Assembly: GCA_013177805.1 (NCBI GenBank)
Contig: JABLXU010000041.1
Coordinates: 1-64,000, forward strand
Reading direction: 5' to 3'
From: Candidatus Omnitrophota bacterium
GTDB lineage: Bacteria > Hinthialibacterota > Hinthialibacteria > Hinthialibacterales > Hinthialibacteraceae
DNA length: 64,000 bases
Shown piece by piece: positions 34,718-42,649 of the stretch; within the stretch, counting starts at the first letter, position 1, and each line of letters opens with the position of its first letter. Below the pieces are notes generated by a model. The model ran no database searches, was not told the DNA's origin, and saw only the letters and a list, made by a program, of their open reading frames with translations. Made by a program: the position numbers and the translations under genes.

Positions 34718-35497
34718 ATGAAAATCATTGGTGTTCAGTTGGATATCGTCTGGGAAAACAAGCAAGCCAATTTTGCGAAAGTCGGGTCCCTTCTCGAGGA
34801 GGTTCCAATCGATCCAGGCAGTTTGATCGTGCTCCCGGAAATGTTCGCCACCGGCTTCAGCATGAACGTGGCGGCCATGGCCGAGGATGAATCCGGCGGG
34901 ACATTCGCGTTTCTGAAAGATTTGGCCCGGCGGCGCCAGGCGTTTGTTGGGGGAGGGGTGGTGACCCGGAATCCGGACGGCCGGGGATGCAACGAAGCGG
35001 TGATCATCGATTCCCGTGGGTTTCTTTATTCCCGGTATAGCAAAATTCATCCGTTTTCCCTGGCGGGAGAAAACCGGCATTATGCGCCGGGAAACCGGAT
35101 TGTGACTTTTCCCCTCCACGAATTTACCGTGGCTCCGTTTATTTGCTATGATTTACGTTTCCCTGAAATATTCCGCCTGGCGGTGCGGCGGAACGTGGAT
35201 TTGTTCATGGTCATCGCTTGCTGGCCGGCCATACGGGAATCCCACTGGATGGCGCTGCTGGCCGCGCGGGCGATCGAGAACCAAGCGTATGTGATCGGCG
35301 TCAACCGCTGTGGCGCCGATCCTGAACATGCCTATTCCGGCCGCAGCCAAATTGTTGATCCAAGCGGCCGGGTGATCGCGGACGCCGGAAACGATGAAGG
35401 ACTCCTGCGGGCGGAACTGGATCATGCCTGGGTGGAAAACTACCGCCGGGAGTTGCCGTTTCTGACGGATCGGCGCGAAGAATATCATTTGGATTGA
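34718..35497 (+). CDS. Nitrilase-superfamily amidohydrolase (omega-amidase-like)
   Basis: A 259-residue carbon-nitrogen hydrolase with the full catalytic triad: Glu41 in VLPEMFATGFSM, Lys109 in YSKIHPFSLAGE and Cys143 in FICYDLRFPEIFR. The CYDLRFPE and KIHPF forms match the YafV/omega-amidase (Nit2) branch, which hydrolyses alpha-keto acid amides such as alpha-ketoglutaramate and so repairs side products of transamination. The ATG at 34718 is chosen because conserved sequence starts there; AGGTGA lies about 12 bases upstream, and a GTG at 34703 is a less likely alternative. No signal peptide. Confidence 0.9.
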   Translation: MKIIGVQLDIVWENKQANFAKVGSLLEEVPIDPGSLIVLPEMFATGFSMNVAAMAEDESGGTFAFLKDLARRRQAFVGGGVVTRNPDGRGCNEAVIIDSRGFLYSRYSKIHPFSLAGENRHYAPGNRIVTFPLHEFTVAPFICYDLRFPEIFRLAVRRNVDLFMVIACWPAIRESHWMALLAARAIENQAYVIGVNRCGADPEHAYSGRSQIVDPSGRVIADAGNDEGLLRAELDHAWVENYRRELPFLTDRREEYHLD

Positions 35498-35623
35498 ATC
35501 CCGGAATTTGGGATATATGGAATAGCATTCAAGGATTGGTTCGTACCGTAGGAATTCACTCAAATGTGGATTATTCTCCGTGCTGATTGTGGAGGCAGGG
35601 CTGGGAACGCTAAACCATTCCTT

Positions 35624-35662
35624 CTTCCTCTGGGCGTGGGCCGGGGTGAGGGTGGTCCTGAT
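35624..35662 (+). repeat. Module A-like dispersed element
   Basis: CTTCCTCTGGGC followed by GGGGTGAGGGTGG and TCCTGAT. The 19-base stretch at 35644-35662 differs at one position from 38061-38079, next to another module A copy. The hairpin stem itself is degenerate here. Confidence 0.5.
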
Positions 35663-35753
35663 CGGGTGAAAGAAATCCTTTGAGTGGAATCCATCGTAAA
35701 AAGTGATATCGAATCAAACTGCCCCGCCTATTCGATGACCAGGAGGATGAATC

Positions 35754-37013
35754 ATGTCTCAAAACCGGAGGAGTTTTATGAAATCCCTGGCCGCCGCGGG
35801 AACTTGGGCGGCCGCGGGAGCGCAACCTCGGTCCGCGTATGCCTTCGAAAAAGACATCCTTACCTTGGGAACCGATGGCATCACCCGCCGCACGCCGGTG
35901 CTTCAGAAAAAGACCGGAACGAAACTCCAGCGGATCGAAACCTACACGCAGGGAACCAACGTCAGCTTCGTGCGCGTTCAAACCGATGACGGCGCGGAAG
36001 GCTGGGGGCAAATCTCCACCTTCGACGCCGACATCTCGGCCCAGGTGCTCCACCGCAAGATCGCGCGCCTCGCGCTGGGACAGGACCCCGCGGACCTCGA
36101 AAAAATCGTGGACCGGTGCGTCGAGGAGAACTACAAGTTCCCCTGGTCGTTCATCTGCCGTGCGGTGGCGGGATTGGACACCGCCGTATGGGACCTGCTA
36201 GGCAAGCGCGAACAGTTGAGCGTGTGCGAACTGCTGGGCGGCCGGCCCCGGCCCTTTCCCGTGTACGGTTCGAGCATGAGCCGCACCATCACCCCCGAGG
36301 ACGAAGGCAAACGCCTCGCCCGCCTGCGCGGCGAGAAAGGCTTCCGGGCTTTCAAAATCCGCGCGGGGAAAGTCAACGGCCATGATGAAGACCAATGGCC
36401 CGGCCGCACGGAACACCTCATCCCCGCCGTGCGCAAAGCGGTTGGGGAGGACATCCAATTGCTGATTGACGGCAACAGCGGCTACACGCCGCCTAAGGCC
36501 ATTGAGGTGGGCCGGATGCTCGAACAATACAACTATTGCCACTTCGAGGAGCCGTGCCCATATTGGGAACTGGAATGGACCGCCGAAGTCGCTCGGGCCG
36601 TCTCCGTCCCCGTGGCCGGCGGCGAGCAGGACAACGACTTGGCGCAATGGCGGCGGATGATCGACATGCGCGCGGTGGACGTGGTGCAGCCCGATATCCT
36701 TTACATCGGCGGGCTCACCCGGGCTCTGCGTGTCGCCGCCAAGGCTGCGGAGAAGAACCTCCCCTGCGTGCCTCACTCGGCCAACCTGGCCATGGTGACC
36801 GTTTTTACTCTGCACTTGATGGGCGCGATTCCGAACGCGGGAGATTATGTGGAATTCAGCATCGAATCGACTCCTTGGACTGACGGCCTGTACCATCCCG
36901 CGCTGGAAGTGAAAGACGGCCACGTGGCGATCCCCAGCGGCCCCGGCTGGGGCGTGACCATCAATCCCGCATGGCTGGCCAAGGCCGAACGGCAAGTCAG
37001 CGATTTGGGGTGA
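35754..37013 (+). CDS. Tat-exported mandelate racemase/muconate lactonizing-family (enolase superfamily) protein
   Basis: A 419-residue protein with a Tat signal (NRRSFMKSLAAAGTWAAAG, cleavage near AYA). Enolase-superfamily residues are present in order: the AFKIRAGK base-bearing strand, LLIDGNSGY (first metal Asp), YCHFEEPCPY (second metal Glu), VAGGEQDND (third Glu), VDVVQPDILYIGGL and PHSAN, the His region of the mandelate-racemase group. This suggests an acid-sugar dehydratase or racemase acting outside the cytoplasm. The next gene is 38 bases downstream and encodes an exported ChbG-type deacetylase, so the pair could work on one carbohydrate. The start is supported by AGGAGG about 11 bases upstream. 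Confidence 0.9.
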   Translation: MSQNRRSFMKSLAAAGTWAAAGAQPRSAYAFEKDILTLGTDGITRRTPVLQKKTGTKLQRIETYTQGTNVSFVRVQTDDGAEGWGQISTFDADISAQVLHRKIARLALGQDPADLEKIVDRCVEENYKFPWSFICRAVAGLDTAVWDLLGKREQLSVCELLGGRPRPFPVYGSSMSRTITPEDEGKRLARLRGEKGFRAFKIRAGKVNGHDEDQWPGRTEHLIPAVRKAVGEDIQLLIDGNSGYTPPKAIEVGRMLEQYNYCHFEEPCPYWELEWTAEVARAVSVPVAGGEQDNDLAQWRRMIDMRAVDVVQPDILYIGGLTRALRVAAKAAEKNLPCVPHSANLAMVTVFTLHLMGAIPNAGDYVEFSIESTPWTDGLYHPALEVKDGHVAIPSGPGWGVTINPAWLAKAERQVSDLG

Positions 37014-37051
37014 CCATTGGCTATTTTGAAATACTACGGAGGGAAACCACG

Positions 37052-37954
37052 ATGCGCCGCATTTCAAGACGAACGATCGGACTTCTAAACTTGGCATGGC
37101 GGATTCTTCTTGTGATCCCATCGGTTCTGACAATTCAATCCGCCCCGGCAGAGGACGCCGGCGCGGAGATCCGCTTGGTTGTCCGCGACGACGACATGGG
37201 TTCCAGCCATACCGCCAACGTGGCCTGCATTCAGGCGTTCAAGGAGGGAATCATGCGCACCGTGGAAGTCATGGTCCCCGCGCCGTGGTTCAACGAGGCG
37301 GTCAAGATGCTAAACGAAACGCCCGGCCTGGACGTGGGAGTGCATTTGACCCTCACCAGCGAGTGGGAACTGATGAAATGGGGACCGGTGACCCAAGCCC
37401 CCAGCCTGGTGGACCGCCAAGGACATTTTCTCCCCACCACCAGCCAACGGACCGGATTTCCGCCGAACACGGGTTTTTTACAATCTCCTTTCAAATTGGA
37501 GGAAGTGGAGGCCGAACTGCGCGCCCAGATCGAATTGGCAAAAGAGTGGATTCCCAACGTCAGTCATTTGTCTTCGCACATGGGAACCCCAACCGCGGAT
37601 CCTGCCCTCCGCTCATTGACCCAAAAATTGTCGCAGGAATACCAGTTGCCTTTGGAACTTCCCGAAGCCAAACCGGCGGGGGGATTCGGCGGCAGTGACA
37701 CCACGCCCGGTCAGAAGGAAGCCGCGATGATCTCAATTCTGGAAAATCTCCAGCCCGGTTTGTGGTTGTTCATCGATCATCCCGGCCTCGATACGCCCGA
37801 GATGCGCTCCATCGGCCATATCGGGTATTGGAACGTAGCGGCGGACCGGGACGGCGTGACCCGGGCCTTCACCAGTCCGAAAGTCCGGGAGGTGATTGAG
37901 AAGCGGGGCATCCGTCTAATGAGTTATGGGGATGTCATCCGGGATAGAAATTAA
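37052..37954 (+). CDS. Exported ChbG/HpnK (YdjC-type) carbohydrate deacetylase-like protein
   Basis: A 300-residue protein with a signal sequence (about 1-34) and the YdjC fold. RLVVRDDDMGSSHTAN holds the metal-binding Asp pair, LDVGVHLTLTSEW supplies a metal His, and VSHLSSHMGTP another; these are the three ligands of the ChbG deacetylase site. ChbG removes acetyl groups from chitooligosaccharides, and HpnK acts in hopanoid clusters. The long hydrophobic leader means this one is exported. ACGGAGGG upstream of the ATG at 37052 fixes the start. It follows the Tat enolase-family gene and ends in the convergent gap that carries a copy of the long dispersed element. Confidence 0.88.
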   Translation: MRRISRRTIGLLNLAWRILLVIPSVLTIQSAPAEDAGAEIRLVVRDDDMGSSHTANVACIQAFKEGIMRTVEVMVPAPWFNEAVKMLNETPGLDVGVHLTLTSEWELMKWGPVTQAPSLVDRQGHFLPTTSQRTGFPPNTGFLQSPFKLEEVEAELRAQIELAKEWIPNVSHLSSHMGTPTADPALRSLTQKLSQEYQLPLELPEAKPAGGFGGSDTTPGQKEAAMISILENLQPGLWLFIDHPGLDTPEMRSIGHIGYWNVAADRDGVTRAFTSPKVREVIEKRGIRLMSYGDVIRDRN

Positions 37955-38079
37955 GGCTCATCCGGCCAATGTGTCCATTTTTAGACCATCGGTTTGCCTC
38001 CCATCAAAAGGATCGATGAAAACCAACCCCCCATTTTCCTTTCCCTCTGGGAGAGGGTCAGGGTGAGGGTAGTCCTGAT
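37955..38079 (+). repeat. Long dispersed element, copy 1 (includes module A hairpin at 38043-38069)
   Basis: It starts GGCTCATCCGGCCAAT right after the deacetylase stop and ends in module A (CCCTCT/AGAGGG arms, then TCAGGGTGAGGG). A second copy lies at 42440-42552. Both share GGCTCATC at the left, an identical 16-mer ATCGATGAAAACCAAC (38012-38027 here) and the module at the right. Both sit between the ends of convergent genes. Confidence 0.75.
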
Positions 38080-38137
38080 GAAGGCGTGAGGCATCCTTGC
38101 TCGGTCATCAAGGGATCAGTTTCCTGAAATGAAATGC

Positions 38138-38635
38138 TCACTTCGCCGGCATATCGATGCCCAGCCAACAATTGGCCGTAGAAATGTTCGTCACGCCCGC
38201 GCCCTTGAGGTAAAGAAACAATTGCATGCGGTAGGCGGTGAGGAACTTTAACGCCAGGTTCACCAATCCTTCTCCCATTTTGACCGGGATATTGATCATG
38301 GTGGTGGTATCCTTTTGCATCAGCTCCTCATTCGTGAAGGGCTGCAACAGATGCCGGATTTCCTCCACTTGGTGATCCATATCTTCACAAAATCGATCGG
38401 CGGTTCGGGTTTTGGAATTTTCCATGTCTTGCCCGAGCTGACTCCAATCATTTCGAACCAGCCCTTTTACCGTGGTGGCTCCTATGACTGTTAAGTACTG
38501 CAATAATTCCAGCATGGAGCGTTGGCTGGGAGAGGGGCGGTATTCCAGGCCGCCGGGAGGCATTTTCGAGAACAGATGCTTGCAGATTTTGCTTTCATGC
38601 TCCACGGATTGGATGAATTGTTCCTTCGTAAACAT
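38138..38635 (-). CDS. DinB-like four-helix protein
   Basis: A 165-residue helical protein resembling the DinB/DUF1569 group, which are often metal-dependent transferases using bacillithiol, mycothiol or other thiols. Visible features: an N-terminal helix MFTKEQFIQSVEHESKICKHL, a central YLTVIGATTVKGLV and a C-terminal ALKFLTAYRMQLFLYLKGAG. The usual three histidines of metal-binding DinB proteins are not obvious (His13 and His20 only in the first helix), so it may have lost catalytic metal. The ATG at 38635 is supported by AAAGGA 6 bases upstream. The pseudopilin gene upstream ends 40 bases before this start on the same strand, so they may share a transcript. Confidence 0.65.
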   Translation of the reverse strand: MFTKEQFIQSVEHESKICKHLFSKMPPGGLEYRPSPSQRSMLELLQYLTVIGATTVKGLVRNDWSQLGQDMENSKTRTADRFCEDMDHQVEEIRHLLQPFTNEELMQKDTTTMINIPVKMGEGLVNLALKFLTAYRMQLFLYLKGAGVTNISTANCWLGIDMPAK

Positions 38636-38675
38636 AGTTATCCTTTCTTGCCTCATCTGGCAGGCAGCTCTGACG

Positions 38676-39347
38676 TTATTTCGTGCCGCCGCCCGAACGG
38701 TATACGATTTCACCGTTGGAGGTCAGGCCATTGGTGCTGTCATAGGGAACTCCCCAGGTGGTGCTGGGCATGTCGCCATCCGGGCCGAAACCCAGTAACA
38801 CCCACTCGAACGGCCGCAATGGTTTCACACCGTGCTGATTGGTCGTGTTCTGCAGGGGATTGTAGAGGGGAACATAAAATCCGCCGATGTTCGCGTCCAG
38901 GGTTTCCAAGTCGCCATAGATGTAGGTCTTGAAATTCACGTTGTTTCCCCCGTGAACATCCACACCGTACCGCTCAATGAACGGATCCTTGGGCACGCTG
39001 GACATGTAGGCTACCGGAGTGGTGAGCACCGCCAAGACATCTTCCCCCGTGCGCTGGAGCTGGTTGGACCGGTATCCCACCCCGTGGAAGACTTCTTTGA
39101 TCCGCTTGGTGGCCCATTCGTAGTCGTCATCCCACAGGTCCACGAGCATGACGTTCTTGTCTACCCGGAACGACTCAATGGCGGTTCCCAGGTTCCGCAT
39201 ATCGGCGTAACTGCGGGCGATTTTCGCGCGTACCTGGGCATTTAAAAAGTTGGGCACGGCAATGGCCGCCAAAATGCCGATAATCGCCACGACGATGAGC
39301 AGTTCGATTAAAGTAAAGGCTTTGGAAACGGGGCTTGAGAGATTCAT
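38676..39347 (-). CDS. Second GspG-type pseudopilin
   Basis: A 223-residue prepilin with leader VSKAFTLIELLIVV and helix VAIIGILAAIAVPNFLNAQ, nearly identical in this part to the pseudopilin at 23680. The rest differs: a central insertion (DKNVMLVDLWDDDYEWATKRIK) and a C-terminal end YDSTNGLTSNGEIVYR. The shared STNG.xSNGE-like ending suggests a conserved surface element of this paralog family. The start at 39347 (MNLSSPVSK) is chosen because prepilin leaders are short; the longer frame to 39416 would give an improbable leader. No secretion machinery lies nearby. Confidence 0.9.
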   Translation of the reverse strand: MNLSSPVSKAFTLIELLIVVAIIGILAAIAVPNFLNAQVRAKIARSYADMRNLGTAIESFRVDKNVMLVDLWDDDYEWATKRIKEVFHGVGYRSNQLQRTGEDVLAVLTTPVAYMSSVPKDPFIERYGVDVHGGNNVNFKTYIYGDLETLDANIGGFYVPLYNPLQNTTNQHGVKPLRPFEWVLLGFGPDGDMPSTTWGVPYDSTNGLTSNGEIVYRSGGGTK

Positions 39348-39550
39348 AAATGGTCCATCTTGGGCTAGTGGAATGGAATTCAAACTTCCCCGCCGTGGGT
39401 GGGTGGAACGGAACAAGGATGTGCGGACATACCCCCGGTCGAATGGATTCTATCATACCGGAGTAGGAAAATCCGGGCTATGGCGGACAATTCAATGGCG
39501 ATGGAAATTGAGCTTCATGGGGTATCTATTCAATCTATCGAAACGAAATA

Positions 39551-40621
39551 CTATTGGGATTCCGGGGATTTCAAAATAGCGCTTTCTTCGAATACGGCGT
39601 GCATGATGACTGTGCGCTCGTCTGTGGTGAAGACCACATGGATCTTGCCATCCCGGGTCTGGATGGCGTAGGGATACGCGAAACTGTTTTCGCCCTCCAT
39701 GATGTTTCTCCGGTAGGGCCAGCTCGTGTCGTTGTCGGTGGAAATGGCCACGGTGAGGGGGGTGCGGTCGTTCATGCTGTCATTGTATATCAGCATCAGG
39801 TGGCCGTTTTGTAATCGGAGGAGATCCACTGCCGAATTGGGATTCTTGAACGAGGTGACTTGGGCGTCGCTCCAGGTCCATCCGCCGTCCCGGGATTCCG
39901 CCCGCAACAGGTAACCCTGATCCGTGGGTTCAAAGTCGCCTCCCCGGCGGATGTAGCAGATCAGATAGTCATCCGTGATTTGCGCCACCTGCGGCTGCAG
40001 GTTACCCATGGGCGAATGGATGAAGTGGGTCGGAGTCCATTTTTTGGTTTGGGGATTATACCGCATGAAAAAAGAAGAAGTGCCGGGATCGGTCCGTTCG
40101 GTATCGTTGCTGATTTCAAGGTACATGGGAAGCAGGTAATCCCCGTTCCGGAGTACGATCGGCCGGCCGCGCACCATGGTGCCCAAATCAAAGGTGAGCA
40201 TGAACGAATCCGACCAGGTATGCGCGCCATCGGTGGATATCTTGCATTTGACCCGCGACGTGGACCACGTGTCGCCATAACGGTTCACGTAAAACAGCCA
40301 CACCTTCCCGTCGGGGGCTTGCCAGACCACCGGATTGCCTTCGGAGATATCCGGCGTGTCCGCGATTACCACTGGAAAACTCCACGCGGTTTCACCCGCC
40401 TTGAGCCGCGATCCAAAGACGGCGGTATCGGTGCCGTATTCACCGGATCCCCCATAATAGGCCATGTACAAATCGCCGTTGTCCAGTTCGGTGATGGAAG
40501 CAGGATGCTTATACGGGCCGGGATGTTCCGGACCGAAAACGCGGCTGATTTGGATTTCCTCCGAGGCGCCGGACAGGGCGCATACGCAGGCAACACAAAA
40601 AACGGTCAGGGCATGATTCAT
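39551..40621 (-). CDS. Exported BNR-repeat/sialidase-like beta-propeller protein
   Basis: A 356-residue protein with a signal peptide (MNHALTVFCVACVCALSG) and a six-bladed propeller pattern. Asp-box-like repeats are STDGAHTWSD, SRDGGWTWSD and STDNDTSWPY. An early RVFGPEHPGPYKHPASI and TMVRGRPIVLRNGDYLLPMY fit the exo-alpha-sialidase-like (BNR_2) family. Sialidases use an arginine triad; Arg candidates are present, but I cannot confirm the triad, so sialic acid as substrate is unproven and a different glycan is possible. The start is set at 40621, where the signal peptide begins. Neighbouring exported carbohydrate genes (31-38 kb) fit a glycan-degrading lifestyle. Confidence 0.78.
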   Translation of the reverse strand: MNHALTVFCVACVCALSGASEEIQISRVFGPEHPGPYKHPASITELDNGDLYMAYYGGSGEYGTDTAVFGSRLKAGETAWSFPVVIADTPDISEGNPVVWQAPDGKVWLFYVNRYGDTWSTSRVKCKISTDGAHTWSDSFMLTFDLGTMVRGRPIVLRNGDYLLPMYLEISNDTERTDPGTSSFFMRYNPQTKKWTPTHFIHSPMGNLQPQVAQITDDYLICYIRRGGDFEPTDQGYLLRAESRDGGWTWSDAQVTSFKNPNSAVDLLRLQNGHLMLIYNDSMNDRTPLTVAISTDNDTSWPYRRNIMEGENSFAYPYAIQTRDGKIHVVFTTDERTVIMHAVFEESAILKSPESQ

Positions 40622-41045
40622 GTGTGGAATCCACGTTTCCCGGCAGGGGTTTAAAATGAGGAAGGAGCCGCTGCCAAATCCATGCACAACGACTCCTTTC
40701 CTACTGCCTTGGCTGCGTTTTACGCACGCATTCCTTCCTTTCTCGCCTTCGTTCCATCCTTTGGCTTAATCCCCGTGGGGACCTTATCGCGCGGCTTATG
40801 GCATCACCGCCACCTGATCCGCGAATGGACTATTTCGGTGTCCGAACCGTGGAGTTTGAGGTCATGGCCTCAATGCACTTCCATATAAAAACAATAGCAA
40901 AAAAAATTGTGTTTGGCAATAGGGTTTTTGATTTTTTTTCTGCGGGGATGGCTGGCCACCCCGGCTGCTCTGTGCGAATTTCCGTTCGGGGGGCTATCAT
41001 ACCCGCCGGAGATGCAATGGATGCTACGGGACGAAAGGGCAAGGC
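40622..41045. other. 424-bp intergenic region
   Basis: No supported gene. It holds a small palindrome CCCCGTGGGG (40771-40780) and an AT-rich stretch (about 40885-40945), unusual for this GC-rich window. It separates the divergent propeller and SMR genes, so promoters for both are expected; no hexamer pair stands out. I looked for a guanidine riboswitch and could not support one. Confidence 0.5.
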
Positions 41046-41366
41046 ATGGCATGGGTGTGGTTGTTGGCCGCGGGGCTTTGTGAAATCGCCTGGGCGATCG
41101 GTCTTAAGTATTCGGAAGGATTCACGCGTTGGCGGCCTGCGGTTTGGACGGTGGCGGTCATGATCCTCAGCTTTATCTTGCTCGCCAACGCGATGCGTTC
41201 TTTGCCGGTGGGAACGGCCTACGCGGTCTGGACGGGCATCGGCGCGGCGGGGACAGCGGTGTGGGGCATGCTTCTGTTCGACGAACCGCGCGATCCCGCG
41301 CGCGTCTTGTGCCTTCTGCTCATCGTGGCGGGCATCGCCGGCTTGAAGATTGTGTCGCCGGAATAA
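41046..41366 (+). CDS. gdx: SMR-family exporter, Gdx/SugE (guanidinium) type
   Basis: A 106-residue four-helix transporter. Glu13 in [19 protein letters not shown] is the proton/substrate carboxylate, and the helix-3 to helix-4 stretch [20 protein letters not shown] is the SugE/Gdx hallmark, distinct from EmrE-type drug pumps. Gdx proteins export guanidinium in exchange for protons. Length and motif order are complete. No clear SD is present; the ATG at 41046 starts the conserved MAWVWL. The gene stands alone; the dipeptide-epimerase-like gene follows after 42 bases. Confidence 0.92.
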   Translation: MAWVWLLAAGLCEIAWAIGLKYSEGFTRWRPAVWTVAVMILSFILLANAMRSLPVGTAYAVWTGIGAAGTAVWGMLLFDEPRDPARVLCLLLIVAGIAGLKIVSPE

Positions 41367-41408
41367 GGGAATCCAGGTAATCCTCTGCGGAATTCAGGTA
41401 ACTCCCTC

Positions 41409-42422
41409 ATGCAACCAACCTGGCAGTGTGAAATCCGGGAACTGCCTCTGCGGGATCCCTTCGGGCTTTCGCGGGGAACCCGCCGCGCGGTGAAGAATCT
41501 GTTCCTCCGGATCGGAGAAGGATGGGGCGAAGGCGCGCCCATCTATTACCATGGCCAAACCGTGGAACGCATGGAATTTTTGGCTCACACTTGGCTGTCC
41601 GAAAAGCCTGATTTCAACCGTCCGGTTGAAATCATAGTGGCCGGACTATTGGAGCGCTTCCCCGGCGAGACCGCCCTGGCACAGGCGGTGGACCTGGCCT
41701 GGCATGACGCCTGGGGGAAGCGCGAAGGCCGGCCCCTGTACCGGCTTTGGAATACACCATTCCGGGCTGATCTGATCTCATCCTTCACCATCGGCCTGGA
41801 CAACCTCGAAACCGTTTTGCGAAAGGTGGACCAGGCGGAATCCTATCCCATCCTAAAAATCAAAGTCGGCGGGGAAGAAGATTTCCCTATCCTGGAAGCC
41901 ATCCACGCGCGGACCCGAAAGCCCCTTTACGTGGATGCAAACGAAGGCTGGTCCGTGGAACAAACCGTGGAATTGCTCCCGAAACTGCAAGAATTGGGCG
42001 TGAGGGTGTTGGAACAACCTTTGCCGCGGGAGGACCAGGAAGGCTACCGCCGGATTCAGGAAACCAACCGCTCGAATATCCCCATCATTGTGGATGAGGG
42101 CGTGCACGGCCCGGAAGACATCGAAACCTGGGCGGGACTGGCGGATGGCATTAACATCAAACTCGCGAAATGCGGGGGATTGGCCCGCGCCCGTCAGATG
42201 ATTCATCTCGCCAGGCAACAAGGGATGCGGATCATGCTGGGCTGTATGATTGAAAGTTCACTGGGCATCACCGCGGCGGCCCATCTCGCTCCGTGGGTGG
42301 ATTTTCTCGACCTGGATGGCGCGGCCTTGCTGGCAAATGACCCCTTCCAGGGCATGGTCCTGGATCACGGCCGGTTGCTCATGCCTCACCGGCCGGGAAT
42401 CGGGGCTGTGCGGGTAAAATGA
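41409..42422 (+). CDS. Enolase-superfamily dipeptide epimerase-like protein (L-Ala-D/L-Glu epimerase type)
   Basis: A 337-residue cytoplasmic enolase-superfamily enzyme. The lid domain (1-120) is followed by the barrel with LKIKVGGEED (KxK base), YVDANEGWS (metal Asp), VRVLEQPLPRED (metal Glu), IIVDEGVHG (metal Asp), INIKLAKCGGLARA (second base Lys on the opposite face) and LGCMIESSLG. Two lysine bases on opposite sides of the site are the pattern of the muconate-lactonizing/dipeptide-epimerase group, and CMIESS is common in L-Ala-D/L-Glu epimerases, which recycle murein peptides. Other dipeptides are possible. It lies 42 bases after gdx. Confidence 0.85.
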   Translation: MQPTWQCEIRELPLRDPFGLSRGTRRAVKNLFLRIGEGWGEGAPIYYHGQTVERMEFLAHTWLSEKPDFNRPVEIIVAGLLERFPGETALAQAVDLAWHDAWGKREGRPLYRLWNTPFRADLISSFTIGLDNLETVLRKVDQAESYPILKIKVGGEEDFPILEAIHARTRKPLYVDANEGWSVEQTVELLPKLQELGVRVLEQPLPREDQEGYRRIQETNRSNIPIIVDEGVHGPEDIETWAGLADGINIKLAKCGGLARARQMIHLARQQGMRIMLGCMIESSLGITAAAHLAPWVDFLDLDGAALLANDPFQGMVLDHGRLLMPHRPGIGAVRVK

Positions 42423-42439
42423 GGGCCCATCTTTTTTCA

Positions 42440-42552
42440 GGCTCATCGGGCAAATACGTGCCTTTTTCAGTCCTCAGGTCCGATTCACTTCGAAAGAATC
42501 GATGAAAACCAACGCCCCAATTCCCACTCCCTTTGAGAGAGGGCCAGGGGGG
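42440..42552 (+). repeat. Long dispersed element, copy 2 (includes a module A-like end)
   Basis: The counterpart of 37955-38079: GGCTCATCGGGCAAAT at the left, the identical 16-mer ATCGATGAAAACCAAC at 42498-42513, and a CTCCCTTT/AGAGAGGGCCAGGG end. It occupies the gap between the convergent epimerase and TPR genes, the same kind of site as copy 1. Confidence 0.75.
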
Positions 42553-42649
42553 TATTTTTATAGGAACAAAACCGGAGTGTTTACCCTCCTCCCGGAGGGC
42601 GTGGAAGCGATTGTACCTCATTCGGCACCCTCTTCTCGGATGATTCTTC

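Noticed and set aside
40860..41046. Guanidine riboswitch upstream of the Gdx-type exporter
   Set aside because: A single GGGACGAAAGG segment at about 41030 recalls the ACGA loops of mini-ykkC motifs, but the second hairpin and the flanking consensus are missing, so I could not support it.
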